DNA of 64,000 nucleotides, taken from Mesorhizobium sp. GbtcB19 (GTDB lineage: Bacteria; Pseudomonadota; Alphaproteobacteria; Rhizobiales; Rhizobiaceae). Both the position numbers and the translations under genes were made by a program. Under the pieces are notes generated by a model that saw only the letters and a list, made by a program, of their open reading frames with translations, made no database searches and was not told the origin of the DNA. This document shows, piece by piece, positions 42,058 to 50,334 of the stretch. Numbering within the stretch: the stretch's first letter is position 1; every line of letters begins with the position of its first letter. The stretch is taken from positions 62,001-126,000 of the forward strand of contig NZ_JAGXJY010000015.1 in assembly GCF_019091085.1 (NCBI RefSeq), in the 5' to 3' direction.

Positions 42058-43002
42058 TCAGATGCGGCCCTCGCAGACCAGCCGTTCCATCAGGTCGATG
42101 CGCTGGCCGATCCAGCGCATGACCGGCACCGCCATCGAATTGCCGAGCGCGTCATACCGCTTGACCTTTGTGGCATGCGTTATGTTGGTGTAGTCGTCGG
42201 GAAAGCCGAAGGCTCGCTCGATCTCTCGGGACGATGCCAGCCTAAAAGCGTTGCCGACCCAGATGACGTTATCTTTGGATGATCGATCCAGGCTTCCAAT
42301 GCCTGTATCAAAGCAGTTGAAAGCTCTGTCTGATAGCGGCGCAGGATTCCCCTGCATGCCTTCGGGCTCAAATAGTATCGCCGCGGCACGTCGCCAGTCT
42401 CCAGAATATCCGACAACGAAGACACGCCGCCGTCGCTGGGGGACGGCGCGAGGGTAGCCGTCCACTCTGACATACTGAGCGTCAAGCACGCGCCATGCGA
42501 GCCCGTAGGAACCAGGAATTCCGGCGACGATGCCGGCGTTCTGCCATCCGCCTCTGGGGACGCCAATCCGCCGTCCGGCGAGGAAGCCCAGAAAGTCAGC
42601 AAAGTCTCGTCCATCGGCGCTGGAGAAGACGCCGGGCACGTTTTCCCAGACGACCCAGCGGGCGCCAAGGCGCTTAGCCAGGCGGACATATTCAAGCGCA
42701 AGGTTGCCGCGCGGATCATCCAGGCCGAGACGCTTTCCGGCGACGGAGAAGGACTGGCAGGGCGTGCCGCCGACAAGAAGGTCAACAGGTCCGGCATCGC
42801 CGGGGATCTTGGTGAAGTCACCATGGTTGGGCACTCCGTTCTTGGAAAGCGGCTCGCCCGGCAGGTTGGAGCCGTAATGATGCGCCAGCACCGCGCTCGG
42901 AAAGGCCTCGATCTCGGAAAAGAACGCCGGTCGCCAGCCGAGCGGCTCCCATGCGACCGACGCCGCCTCGATGCCGGAACAGACCGAGCCGTAGGTCAGC
43001 AT
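42058..43002 (-). CDS. DNA (cytosine-5)-methyltransferase
   Basis: 314 aa. C5-methylase motifs in order: I SVCSGIEAASVAWEPLGW, IV GGTPCQSFSVAGKRL with catalytic Cys, VI WENVPGVFSS, VIII PQRRRRVFVVGY, and X NSMAVPVMRWIG. The target recognition domain is short. No restriction enzyme gene is adjacent, so it is an orphan, probably protecting phage DNA from host cleavage or marking it. Its ATG abuts the end of the primase-helicase gene. Confidence 0.92.
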   Translation of the reverse strand: MLTYGSVCSGIEAASVAWEPLGWRPAFFSEIEAFPSAVLAHHYGSNLPGEPLSKNGVPNHGDFTKIPGDAGPVDLLVGGTPCQSFSVAGKRLGLDDPRGNLALEYVRLAKRLGARWVVWENVPGVFSSADGRDFADFLGFLAGRRIGVPRGGWQNAGIVAGIPGSYGLAWRVLDAQYVRVDGYPRAVPQRRRRVFVVGYSGDWRRAAAILFEPEGMQGNPAPLSDRAFNCFDTGIGSLDRSSKDNVIWVGNAFRLASSREIERAFGFPDDYTNITHATKVKRYDALGNSMAVPVMRWIGQRIDLMERLVCEGRI

Positions 43003-44879
43003 CAGCGCTCATCCCCCTGCTCGGCGCGCTGCCGGTCATGGCTTGACGGTATCCATTCGGCCTTCACCTTGATGCCGCGATAGACGGTGGTGCCGCTCTT
43101 CGCCTTGGCGAAGGTCTTGACCGTGCCGTCCGGCCCCGGCCAGCTGCGGCCGGCGGCGCTGGCGAAGCGCTTGGCGAAGGTCGCCGAGTTGTACTTGAAG
43201 ATGCCTTCCTGGCCGGCGAACTTGTCGTAGGCGATGTAGAGATCGAACGGCTTCTCCTCGTCGGACGGCTCGCCGGTGACGATGCAGGCCATGCGGATGA
43301 AGGTGCCGATCGGGTCGCTTTCCTGCCGGTATTCCTCGCTCGCCGCATGCACCGATTGCGGCACGTCGAGGCCGCCGTTGAGGTATTCGATCGCGCCCTC
43401 GACCATCCAGGCGAAGACGCCGTCGGCCTCGGCGCGCAGCTTGCCGGACAGCGCCCGGTCGACCTCGGCCGACGGGATCTGCACCGTCCACGGCACCAGC
43501 AGCACACGCCGCCAGATGCCGTCTGAATCGTCGTCGATGCGCGGTTTGTGGTTGCCCGACAGGATGATCTTGAAATAGGGCTCGACCTCGAAGAAGTCCT
43601 TGTGCAGACGCCTGACCGGGATCTTCTCGCCGCCGGTCAGCGTCTTGATCAGCGCGTCCTTGAGCCTGACATTGGCCTCCGGCTCGGATGCCGCCACCAG
43701 CCTGGCACCTGGCAGCCGCGCAAGGTCGGGCGTCGCCTCGCCGCCGCCGCGCTTGTTCTCGCCCGAGAAGCTGTCGATCGACAGGGTGACGGCATAGTCG
43801 CCGAGGATGTGGCAGAGAAGATCGACGAAGGTCGACTTGCCGTTGCGGCCGGCGCCGAAGAAGAACAGCATCACCTGCTCGATCGTCAGCCCGGTCAGCA
43901 GATAGCCGCAGAAGCGCTTCAGGAACGCGCGGATCAGCGGATCTGGCTGCACCTTCATCAGGAAGCGCCTGAACTCCGGCATGGGATCTTTTGCCTCGCG
44001 CCGCGCACCGGCGGCTTCGCCGCCTGCGGCTCCGGCTGGGCGCGCCATCGGGCGCGACGGCCGGTCGGCCTTGCCGGCTTCGCCGGTTTCCGGCGGCGAC
44101 CAGTCCGCTTCCACCATCTTGGTGATGAAATCGGCCTGGCGGTGCTCGCGCAGCCTGACCTTCCAGTGGAAGCGCGGATCGTCGGGGTCGCTTTCCTCGT
44201 CCTCGACCTGGATGAACTCGATCGTGCCGCTGCGGCAGTTCACCGCCAGCCGGTTGGTGTTGAGCTCCTGCACTTTTGCCGCGACATAGGGCTGCGTCTC
44301 GACGAGCATGTTGTTGAGCTTCGACGAGCCGGCCGTCGACTTGGCGTGGCGGCGGCGCGAGGCGATGCGCGCGCCGATCTGCTCGGCGACACGGCCAGCC
44401 GCCTCGACGGCCAGCTCATAGTCGCGCTTGCGCGCCACGTCGCCGATCTCCGGCAGCCTTTTGCCCTTGTCGCCCATGCGCGCAAGCGACGCCTCGGCCA
44501 CCTCGCCGGCGGCCATCACCGCCTGCTCGTCCTCGGTCGGCTCGATGACGCCTGCTTCCTTGCGGATGGCTTCCGCCGTGCGGTGCGCCAGCCGGCGGAT
44601 CAGCGCGCCGTCCTCGTCCTCCTTCCAGCGCTGGCCGTCGAAGACATGCCAGCCGATATTGGCGACACAGATGGCGATCTTGCTCGCCGCGCCCTCATGC
44701 TCCGCGGCGAGGTCGCCGAAGCGGCGGCGGAAGCGGCGGCCGTTGCCGATGTCGGTTTCCGGTTCGGCGGCGCAGGCGAAAAGCAGCTTTTCGCGCGCCG
44801 AAGGACCGTCGCCGCCTTCATCGGGCGGCAAGTCGTCGTCCGGTGCCTGGTCCGGCGAAAAGTCCTCGTCCTCCTGCAT
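43002..44879 (-). CDS. Phage primase-helicase, D5/P4 type (SF3 helicase)
   Basis: 625 aa. The SF3 helicase core is in the C-terminal half: Walker A FGAGRNGKST (about 341-350), ARLVAASEPEANVRL, and FKIILSGNHKPRI (sensor-like Asn). A D5-type N domain is in the region before it. Residues ~264-298 (PARPAGAAGG-like, Ala/Gly/Arg-rich) are encoded by an inserted GC-rich repeat related to 16461-16530. It would unwind DNA for phage replication together with the CHC2/Toprim protein. Confidence 0.85.
   Translation of the reverse strand: MQEDEDFSPDQAPDDDLPPDEGGDGPSAREKLLFACAAEPETDIGNGRRFRRRFGDLAAEHEGAASKIAICVANIGWHVFDGQRWKEDEDGALIRRLAHRTAEAIRKEAGVIEPTEDEQAVMAAGEVAEASLARMGDKGKRLPEIGDVARKRDYELAVEAAGRVAEQIGARIASRRRHAKSTAGSSKLNNMLVETQPYVAAKVQELNTNRLAVNCRSGTIEFIQVEDEESDPDDPRFHWKVRLREHRQADFITKMVEADWSPPETGEAGKADRPSRPMARPAGAAGGEAAGARREAKDPMPEFRRFLMKVQPDPLIRAFLKRFCGYLLTGLTIEQVMLFFFGAGRNGKSTFVDLLCHILGDYAVTLSIDSFSGENKRGGGEATPDLARLPGARLVAASEPEANVRLKDALIKTLTGGEKIPVRRLHKDFFEVEPYFKIILSGNHKPRIDDDSDGIWRRVLLVPWTVQIPSAEVDRALSGKLRAEADGVFAWMVEGAIEYLNGGLDVPQSVHAASEEYRQESDPIGTFIRMACIVTGEPSDEEKPFDLYIAYDKFAGQEGIFKYNSATFAKRFASAAGRSWPGPDGTVKTFAKAKSGTTVYRGIKVKAEWIPSSHDRQRAEQGDER
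43986..44075. repeat. GC-rich in-frame repeat element, copy B, within primase-helicase gene
   Basis: Closely related in sequence to 16461-16530. It contains several short inverted repeats (for example CGGCGGC / GCCGCC) and is translated as KADRPSRPMARPAGAAGG and onward. The insertion lies before the SF3 helicase core and keeps the frame. Confidence 0.6.
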
Positions 44880-44882
44880 GGG

Positions 44883-45182
44883 TCAGGTCGCCGACCTTTT
44901 AAGCGCAGCGATCCCGGCTTCGGTTAATCCGCCCTGTTCATCAAAGAACGGGCTCAAGGCATCGTAGCTGGCCTCTCGGAAATGATCAGCATCAACGCCA
45001 CCCTCTTCGCGGATGACAGCCCACTCCAGCGCACGCACTTCCTCGGCTGTCAGCCTTAGTCCTTTGCCCTCAAGACTCGCTTGCCTTATTCGGTCTGACA
45101 CATAGGACAGGACGGAACCGAATGGCCAAGGGGTGCCGTCTGACCGCTTCAGATTGTTGCGAACGCGCTTTGTATTGATCAT
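44883..45182 (-). CDS. Hypothetical phage protein
   Basis: 99 aa, helical, charged; family not recognised (NNLKRSDGTPWPFGSVLSYV at the start; LTAEEVRALEWAVIREEGG in the middle). Slightly lower GC than neighbours. Sits between the zinc-finger gene (stop abutting) and the primase-helicase. Confidence 0.55.
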   Translation of the reverse strand: MINTKRVRNNLKRSDGTPWPFGSVLSYVSDRIRQASLEGKGLRLTAEEVRALEWAVIREEGGVDADHFREASYDALSPFFDEQGGLTEAGIAALKRSAT

Positions 45183-45524
45183 CTAAACCCCCATCCGCCC
45201 CATGCGCATGCGCGTGGTCACCGCGCGCAGATATGGCCGTTCCTCGATCACGGCGCGGGGCGAACGCCAGCTCTGCCGGCCGCCCCTTTGCGCCCGGTCC
45301 TCGGCGCGGAAATTCGCCGTCATGCGGTTCATCGCCGTCATGGCGTGCAGCGCCTGCGCATTCGCCCGGTCGAAGCGGTGCGCCATGTAGAGGTCATAGA
45401 GCTCGGCGCCGCGTTTCATGCGCCGGTTGTTCCAGTCCTTGCGGCATTTGACCGAGCAGAACTCGCGGTTCGGCGCGCGCTCGAATTCGGCGCCGCATTC
45501 CAGGCAGGCGTCTAGACGCGCCAT
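45183..45524 (-). CDS. Small zinc-finger protein
   Basis: 113 aa. N-terminal treble-clef-like zinc site: CLECGAEFERAPNREFCSVKCRKDW (two CxxC/CxxxC pairs), followed by a basic helix and an Arg-rich C-terminus. Likely nucleic-acid binding. Coupled to the upstream methyltransferase gene by TGATG overlap. Confidence 0.65.
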   Translation of the reverse strand: MARLDACLECGAEFERAPNREFCSVKCRKDWNNRRMKRGAELYDLYMAHRFDRANAQALHAMTAMNRMTANFRAEDRAQRGGRQSWRSPRAVIEERPYLRAVTTRMRMGRMGV

Positions 45525-46543
45525 CAGGAAACCGCCTCCAGGTCTTCCGATGCCTCCGCGTCGCGCTCCGGTGCCGCCAGCGCCGCCAGGGCATCGCTCG
45601 TCGCTTCCGCCGGATCGCGCCGCATGTTGGTTTTGGCCTGCCTAAAATACTTGTCCTTCAGCTCGAAGCCAAAGCCGCGGCGGCCGGCCTGGCAGGCCGC
45701 CCACACTTCCGAGCCGATGCCGAGGAAGGGCGTGAAGACGATGTCGCCGGGATTGGACCAGAGGTCGATGCAGCGCTCGATGACGTCGAGCTGCAGCGGC
45801 GAGATATGCGCCTCGTCATGGCCGTCGCGCGCCGTGAGGTACTGCAGCGTGCGCGACTGGCGGATGTCCATCCACACCGGCGAGGCATAGCGCTGCCAGA
45901 CCTCGATCGAGAACCAGTTGCGGCTGTCGCCGTCGGTCGTGAACTTGGCGAAGTCCGGCCCATCGCCCTCGCCGACATAGCGGCGCAGCGCACCGGCCAC
46001 CGGCTCCGGGTTTTCTCCTGGCTTTCGGAAGGCGACGATGTAGTCGGCCAGCGCCTGGCCGGAAATGGTCGAATCCTTGACCAGCTGCTTGTGGTTCAGC
46101 CGGTGCGACTTCGAGCGCGCCTGCGCCACCACGGCATCCTTCCAGATGCAGACTTCGGAATGGAAATGCCAGCCGGCGTCCTGCCAGGCCCGGATGACTT
46201 CTCCCCTGAAGTCGCGCATGCCGATGAAACCGTCGCGCCGCTTCGAGGTCGGCAGCTGCATGACATGCACCGCATGGATGCGTCCAGGCATGGTGATGCG
46301 CAAGATCTCGGAAATCAGGAACTGGTAGTGCCGCCAGAAGGCATCGCCTTCCGAATTCGACAGGTCGCGGTCGGAGCCGGAGAATTTGTACAGCCCCTCG
46401 AAGGGCGGCGAATGCACGCCGAAATGCACGCTGTCGCCAGGCACCGCACGGATCAATTCGCAGGCGTCGCCCTGGTAGATGGCGTAACGGTCGGTGACGT
46501 CCTGGTCGACGGCTTTTATGGCGGGAAGCTTGCGGGCGGTCAT
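45524..46543 (-). CDS. DNA methyltransferase, N4-cytosine/N6-adenine (beta-class)
   Basis: 339 aa from the ATG at 46543 overlapping the preceding stop. Motif IV VHSPPFEGL near residue 47 precedes motif I FLGIGSEVWAACQAG near 285, the beta-class order. The SPPF form is more typical of N4-cytosine enzymes. No partner nuclease is seen. Together with the C5 enzyme it gives the phage two orphan methylases, probably against host restriction. Confidence 0.85.
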   Translation of the reverse strand: MTARKLPAIKAVDQDVTDRYAIYQGDACELIRAVPGDSVHFGVHSPPFEGLYKFSGSDRDLSNSEGDAFWRHYQFLISEILRITMPGRIHAVHVMQLPTSKRRDGFIGMRDFRGEVIRAWQDAGWHFHSEVCIWKDAVVAQARSKSHRLNHKQLVKDSTISGQALADYIVAFRKPGENPEPVAGALRRYVGEGDGPDFAKFTTDGDSRNWFSIEVWQRYASPVWMDIRQSRTLQYLTARDGHDEAHISPLQLDVIERCIDLWSNPGDIVFTPFLGIGSEVWAACQAGRRGFGFELKDKYFRQAKTNMRRDPAEATSDALAALAAPERDAEASEDLEAVS

Positions 46544-47028
46544 GGCTTGACCTGCTTCCCGCGCAATTCGTCGCGGATTTCCATCCACAGCTTGCCAAGC
46601 ATGTTTTGGCCGTCGCCGTTTGGACCCCAGCCCCAGAAATCATCCCGCCAGGAGTTTTCGACCAACTCGCGATCGCCGGTCGCCAATAGCTTGCGGCAAA
46701 CGTAATCGTGTTGCCGAACTTTCGCGCGAAGAATATCGCGCATGATATCGACCTTCACATCGTCCCAATCAGGACGCCGCAAATGTTTGAAATTCTCTGC
46801 GTGTTTGAACGCGTCATGCGCCGAAGGAGCTGCTGAGATATAGTCAGCAATGTGGGGCGCGACGCCAGCGAATTTTTCCCAATGATATGCCGCTTCGGAA
46901 GTGTCGAAACGGATGCCGACACGATTGAGTAGCGTGAAGGCTGAGAAGTTCGACAAAACGTAGAAGTCTTGCTCGTAGAAACAGACCCGTTCGGGTGTAT
47001 CGAGGCCGTGGCATTCAATCTCTTTCAC
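46540..47028 (-). CDS. NADAR family protein (YbiA-like N-glycosidase superfamily)
   Basis: 162 aa, a full single NADAR domain. Diagnostic motifs: FYVLSNFSAF at the start, SEAAYHWEKFAG, KVRQHDYVCRKLLATGDREL, and the closing FWGWGPNGDGQNMLGKLWME. NADAR proteins cleave N-glycosidic bonds in ADP-ribose or riboflavin-intermediate contexts; some reverse guanine ADP-ribosylation placed on DNA by DarT1-type toxins. GC is lower than in flanking genes, suggesting recent acquisition. The phage role is probably counter-defence (inference). Confidence 0.82.
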   Translation of the reverse strand: MKEIECHGLDTPERVCFYEQDFYVLSNFSAFTLLNRVGIRFDTSEAAYHWEKFAGVAPHIADYISAAPSAHDAFKHAENFKHLRRPDWDDVKVDIMRDILRAKVRQHDYVCRKLLATGDRELVENSWRDDFWGWGPNGDGQNMLGKLWMEIRDELRGKQVKP

Positions 47029-48419
47029 GCGAATTCCTCCCAGGCTGGTAGCCGCAATTTCAGTTTCGGCTGATAATCGTGCCGCTCCAGCGCCGCACCG
47101 CGCACCGCGACCGACGACAGGTCGGCCATGTGCCGCACCATGGCGTCGGCCATGCGCTCGGCGTCGCGCTCCTTGCGCTCCTGGTTGGCGATGACGGCGC
47201 CCTCGGTGTCGGCGGCGATGAAGTCGGCGATGACTTCCCGCTTCTGCCCGAAGCGCCAGAAGCGGCGCACCGCCTGGTAGACCTGCTCGAAACTGTCGTT
47301 GAGGCCGACGAAGCCGGTGCGGTGGCAGTGCTGCCAGTTCATGCCGAAGCCGGCGATCGTCGGCTTGGTCACCAGCACGCGAATCCGGCCCTCGCTGAAC
47401 GCCTTCAGCTTGTCTTCCTTGAAGTCGTCATGGTCAGAGCCGCGCACCTCGACGGCGCCCGGAATGGCCTTGGTCACGCCTTCGGTCTCGGCGCTGAGGT
47501 TGCCCCACCAGACGAAAGCTTCATCCGCCGGCGTCAGCTCGACGGCGCGCGCGATGCGATGCTCGATGGTCGATTTCCTAGCGTGACTGCGCTCGGCCAG
47601 CGTCTTCGCCTCGACCGGCAGGAAGGAGAACTGCTGGCCGTCCTGGAAATGCTGCCCGGTCTCGACGACATGCAGGCGCTTTGTCAGCGGCGGCAGCTCG
47701 TAGCCGTCGTCGGAATAGCCGAGGTCCGACGGCTTGCGCAGCATCACCGCCCACGACGCCATCCAGCGCCAGAAATCGTTCTCGGCATGCCCCTTGAGCC
47801 GCCATTTGCGCGTCTCCGACCCGTCATGGGTGAAGAAGGTGGCGAGCATCGAGGTGTAGGGCATGACGCCGAGGAATTCGGCATGGCTGCCGAGCTCCAT
47901 GAAATCGTTCGGCGCCGGCGTCGCCGTGGCGGCGAGACGGAAGGCGAAGGGCTTTGCCAGCGCGATCAGCCGCTCGCGCCAGTAGCCGTCGAAGCTTTTC
48001 AGGATGGAGCTTTCGTCGAGCGCCAGGCCGCCGAACGCGGAAAAGTCGAAGGCGTCGATCTTGTGATAATTCGTAATGGCCGTCTCGTCGGCGACACCGC
48101 TTGGGCCGACAACGCTCGCGGCCAGGCCCCAGGCCTTCGCCTCGCGCTCATGCTGGTGGCTGACCGCCAGCGGCGCGAGCAGCAGCGTCGGCTTGCCGGT
48201 GTGCTTCGCCACCACGCGCGCCCAGACCAGCTCCATCAGCGTCTTGCCCAGGCCCGTGCCGGCGAACACCGCCGCCCTGCCCCGCCGCAGCGACCAGCGC
48301 ACGATGTCGCGCTGGTGCGGGAACAGGAATTCCGGCAGGTCCGGCAATTCGACCAGCCCCGAAGCGACGTCGGCGACCCGCTTGGCGGCGAGGAAATCGT
48401 GATAGGCCTGCAGCGTCAT
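47025..48419 (-). CDS. SF2 DEAD/SNF2-like helicase
   Basis: 464 aa. Helicase motifs: FLFPHQRDIVRWSLRRGRAA (Q-like), AGTGLGKTLMELVWA (Walker A), GGLALDESSILKSF (motif II DESS), RLAATATPAPNDFMELGSHA (III) and YQAVRRFWRFGQKREV (VI). Similar proteins occur in many phage replication modules, next to primases. Coupled to NADAR and the GcrA-like gene by 4-bp overlaps. Confidence 0.88.
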   Translation of the reverse strand: MTLQAYHDFLAAKRVADVASGLVELPDLPEFLFPHQRDIVRWSLRRGRAAVFAGTGLGKTLMELVWARVVAKHTGKPTLLLAPLAVSHQHEREAKAWGLAASVVGPSGVADETAITNYHKIDAFDFSAFGGLALDESSILKSFDGYWRERLIALAKPFAFRLAATATPAPNDFMELGSHAEFLGVMPYTSMLATFFTHDGSETRKWRLKGHAENDFWRWMASWAVMLRKPSDLGYSDDGYELPPLTKRLHVVETGQHFQDGQQFSFLPVEAKTLAERSHARKSTIEHRIARAVELTPADEAFVWWGNLSAETEGVTKAIPGAVEVRGSDHDDFKEDKLKAFSEGRIRVLVTKPTIAGFGMNWQHCHRTGFVGLNDSFEQVYQAVRRFWRFGQKREVIADFIAADTEGAVIANQERKERDAERMADAMVRHMADLSSVAVRGAALERHDYQPKLKLRLPAWEEFA

Positions 48420-48985
48420 GCCGGCACCGCCCGGTAGCTGCGGCGCCGCAACTGCTCAATCTCCCCCCCTGCGGGGGAGATGGCCGGCAGGCCAGAGAGG
48501 GGGGCCTCGCGCTGACTATGCGCACTTTCAAAGTGCCGGCGGCAGTAAGGCACCGTCCCCGCCGCTTCCGACCGCGCGGCACCGCACACCGGCATGTCGG
48601 GACCGTCAGGCCCAAACGGATCGCCGACGAAATGCAGGCAGAGTTTCCGGTCGACTGCGTCGAGGAAGCGGATCGGCAAGGTTGCAGGCAGGTTAGCGAC
48701 AGGGACATAAGGCTGCGGTCGTTCGAAGACCAGCTTTGGCGCCGGCACTGGATGCGACCGCCGCACCATCTTGATCGAGGGCGACTGTTTGCGGGCCACC
48801 TTACCGGCTTTTCCCTGCGATCTGGCCAGTCGGCCGACGCCGCCTTTCATGCGAATGATCTTGCCGATGATTGCATTGCGCGTCCGGCCCATCCGCTTGC
48901 CGATCTCGCCGGCCGAAAACTCCTCGCCGACCAACCGTTCAAGCGTCTCGATGTCCTGCGCCGTCCACTCCTGCCGCTCGTTCAT
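48416..48985 (-). CDS. GcrA-like cell cycle regulator homologue, with repeat-derived insertion
   Basis: 189 aa. The N-terminus (EWTAQDIETLERLVGEEFSA, then GEIGKRMGRTRNAIIGKI) is the GcrA DNA-binding helix-turn-helix. The C-terminal Cys/His region (KLCLHFVGDP, MPVCGAARSE, VPYCRRHFESA) corresponds to the sigma-interacting domain. Residues ~160-177 (PLSGLPAISPAGGEIEQL) are translated from half of a host palindromic repeat and replace the usual C-terminus. GcrA in alphaproteobacteria activates genes at methylated GANTC promoters. Confidence 0.8.
   Translation of the reverse strand: MNERQEWTAQDIETLERLVGEEFSAGEIGKRMGRTRNAIIGKIIRMKGGVGRLARSQGKAGKVARKQSPSIKMVRRSHPVPAPKLVFERPQPYVPVANLPATLPIRFLDAVDRKLCLHFVGDPFGPDGPDMPVCGAARSEAAGTVPYCRRHFESAHSQREAPLSGLPAISPAGGEIEQLRRRSYRAVPA
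48456..48506. repeat. Partial palindromic repeat fused into the GcrA-like gene
   Basis: Contains CTCCCCCCCTGCGGGGGAGATGGCC and GGCCAGAGAGGGGGG-type parts of the same family as 32102-32228, but only one side of the palindrome. It is in frame with the last ~30 codons of the gene. Confidence 0.65.
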
Positions 48986-50334
48986 GCCGCCCTCCCCGTC
49001 GCCGGCCGCGCGCGTTCCATCATGCCGCGCAGCTGATCGTTGAAATCCTGCCCGTCGGGCGCCCAGTCGATGCCGCAGTCATGGCCGGCCAACTGGAAGC
49101 GTTTTCGCGCCCGCAGCATCGCGGCTTCCGTGGTGAAGCGGTCGCTGTCGCCGTCGCCGAGCAGGATGATTCTTTTGTATCCCCGTTCGCTTCGCTCACC
49201 GCCTCTTGTGTCGAAATCGTCCGCCGGCACCTGCAGACAGTCGGCATCCGTCAGGTCCGGCTCATGACCGCCGACCTTGCGGCGGCGCTTGCGGCCCAAG
49301 CTGTCGGTCATGGTCAGCGACGGATGCGGGATCTGCTCGGCCGCCTTGCCGGCGATATTGCCGATGTTCAGTCCGCACCAGAGCGCGGCATGGTTGCCCG
49401 GATGCAGCGCATCCCACGACAGCACCGTCTCGATGCCCTCGCCCAAAATCAGTGCCGGAGCTGCCGCCAAGGCAACTCCGGCTATCGAAGAAACGGGACT
49501 ATGAGCATCGGTTACATAGCCGCCTCCTGTGTTGGCGCGCGCGCTGCCATCATCTTGGCGTGTGGGACTTACACGCGACGCGCTGGGGTGCTCACTTCCG
49601 GACGTCATGCCGAAGTGAGGATTTCGCAAAACAACCTTGCCGCCCTTCTGGCTGCCCTCGACCTTCTTGGCGTCGAGGATCTCGCCGGTCTCGGGATCGA
49701 CGATCGCCGCCTTGCCGTTCGGCCGCTTGAGGTCGAGCCAGGTGCGATGCACGCCCATGAAATGGCCATCTGGCCCGGTGATCGCGGCAAGCATCGCCGG
49801 CCCGGTATGGATGACGCGGAACTCGTTCTCGGCTTTCGAATGATGCCAGTAAGGCAGGTGCGAGACCTCGCGCAGCGCCTTGATCCGCCATGCGGGGAAA
49901 GGGATGGCGCGCAGGCCGAGATAATCGCGCACCCAATGCCCGCCCCGCTCCGGCTCGATTGGCGCGCCGTCCTGCCAGATCTTCCAGGCCCGGCGCCTGG
50001 CCTTCTCGCGCCATTGATTCTTCTCGGCGTCGTCCTGGCTCGGCGCGCGGCGCCCGGCCGACAACGGCTTTTCGCCGGTCAGGTGCTCGATCGCCTCGCC
50101 GAAACTGCAATTGTTGACATGCTGCACCAGCGCGATCGGATCGCCGCCGGCGCCGGACCAGCGGCAGAGAAAGACGTTCTTGGCGCTATCGACGGAAAAG
50201 CGGTCGGTGCCGCCGCAGGCCGGGCACGGCACGCCGCGCTCGTCGACCTTGACGCCTTGCGCCGCGCCAAGCGCCAGCGCCACGTCGACGATCGACAGGT
50301 CGCGCGCCTTGGCGATGGTGGCGGCGGGGATCAT
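48982..50334 (-). CDS. CHC2 zinc-finger / Toprim primase-like protein
   Basis: 450 aa. Zinc finger CPACGGTDRF...FLCRWSGAGGD near residues 37-66. Toprim motifs LILGEGIETVLSW (Glu) and ILLGDGDSD (DxD) follow in the C-terminal half. Residues ~238-278, before the Toprim Glu motif, look like an in-frame insertion (EHPSASRVSPTRQDDG). Primes or assists phage replication with the D5-type helicase. Its ATG follows the preceding TAG directly, so translation is probably coupled. Confidence 0.82.
   Translation of the reverse strand: MIPAATIAKARDLSIVDVALALGAAQGVKVDERGVPCPACGGTDRFSVDSAKNVFLCRWSGAGGDPIALVQHVNNCSFGEAIEHLTGEKPLSAGRRAPSQDDAEKNQWREKARRRAWKIWQDGAPIEPERGGHWVRDYLGLRAIPFPAWRIKALREVSHLPYWHHSKAENEFRVIHTGPAMLAAITGPDGHFMGVHRTWLDLKRPNGKAAIVDPETGEILDAKKVEGSQKGGKVVLRNPHFGMTSGSEHPSASRVSPTRQDDGSARANTGGGYVTDAHSPVSSIAGVALAAAPALILGEGIETVLSWDALHPGNHAALWCGLNIGNIAGKAAEQIPHPSLTMTDSLGRKRRRKVGGHEPDLTDADCLQVPADDFDTRGGERSERGYKRIILLGDGDSDRFTTEAAMLRARKRFQLAGHDCGIDWAPDGQDFNDQLRGMMERARPATGRAA
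49500..49620. repeat. Possible third in-frame insertion, within the CHC2/Toprim gene
   Basis: Short inverted repeats GCGTGT/ACACGC (near 49557-49575) and CACTTC/GAAGTG (near 49592-49616), and a Ser/Gly-rich translation in a place where I expect a short linker. Weaker case than the other two insertions. Confidence 0.35.

Noticed and set aside
43548..44927. 459-aa + strand frame opposite the primase-helicase
   Set aside because: Antisense shadow; the minus strand has clear helicase motifs.
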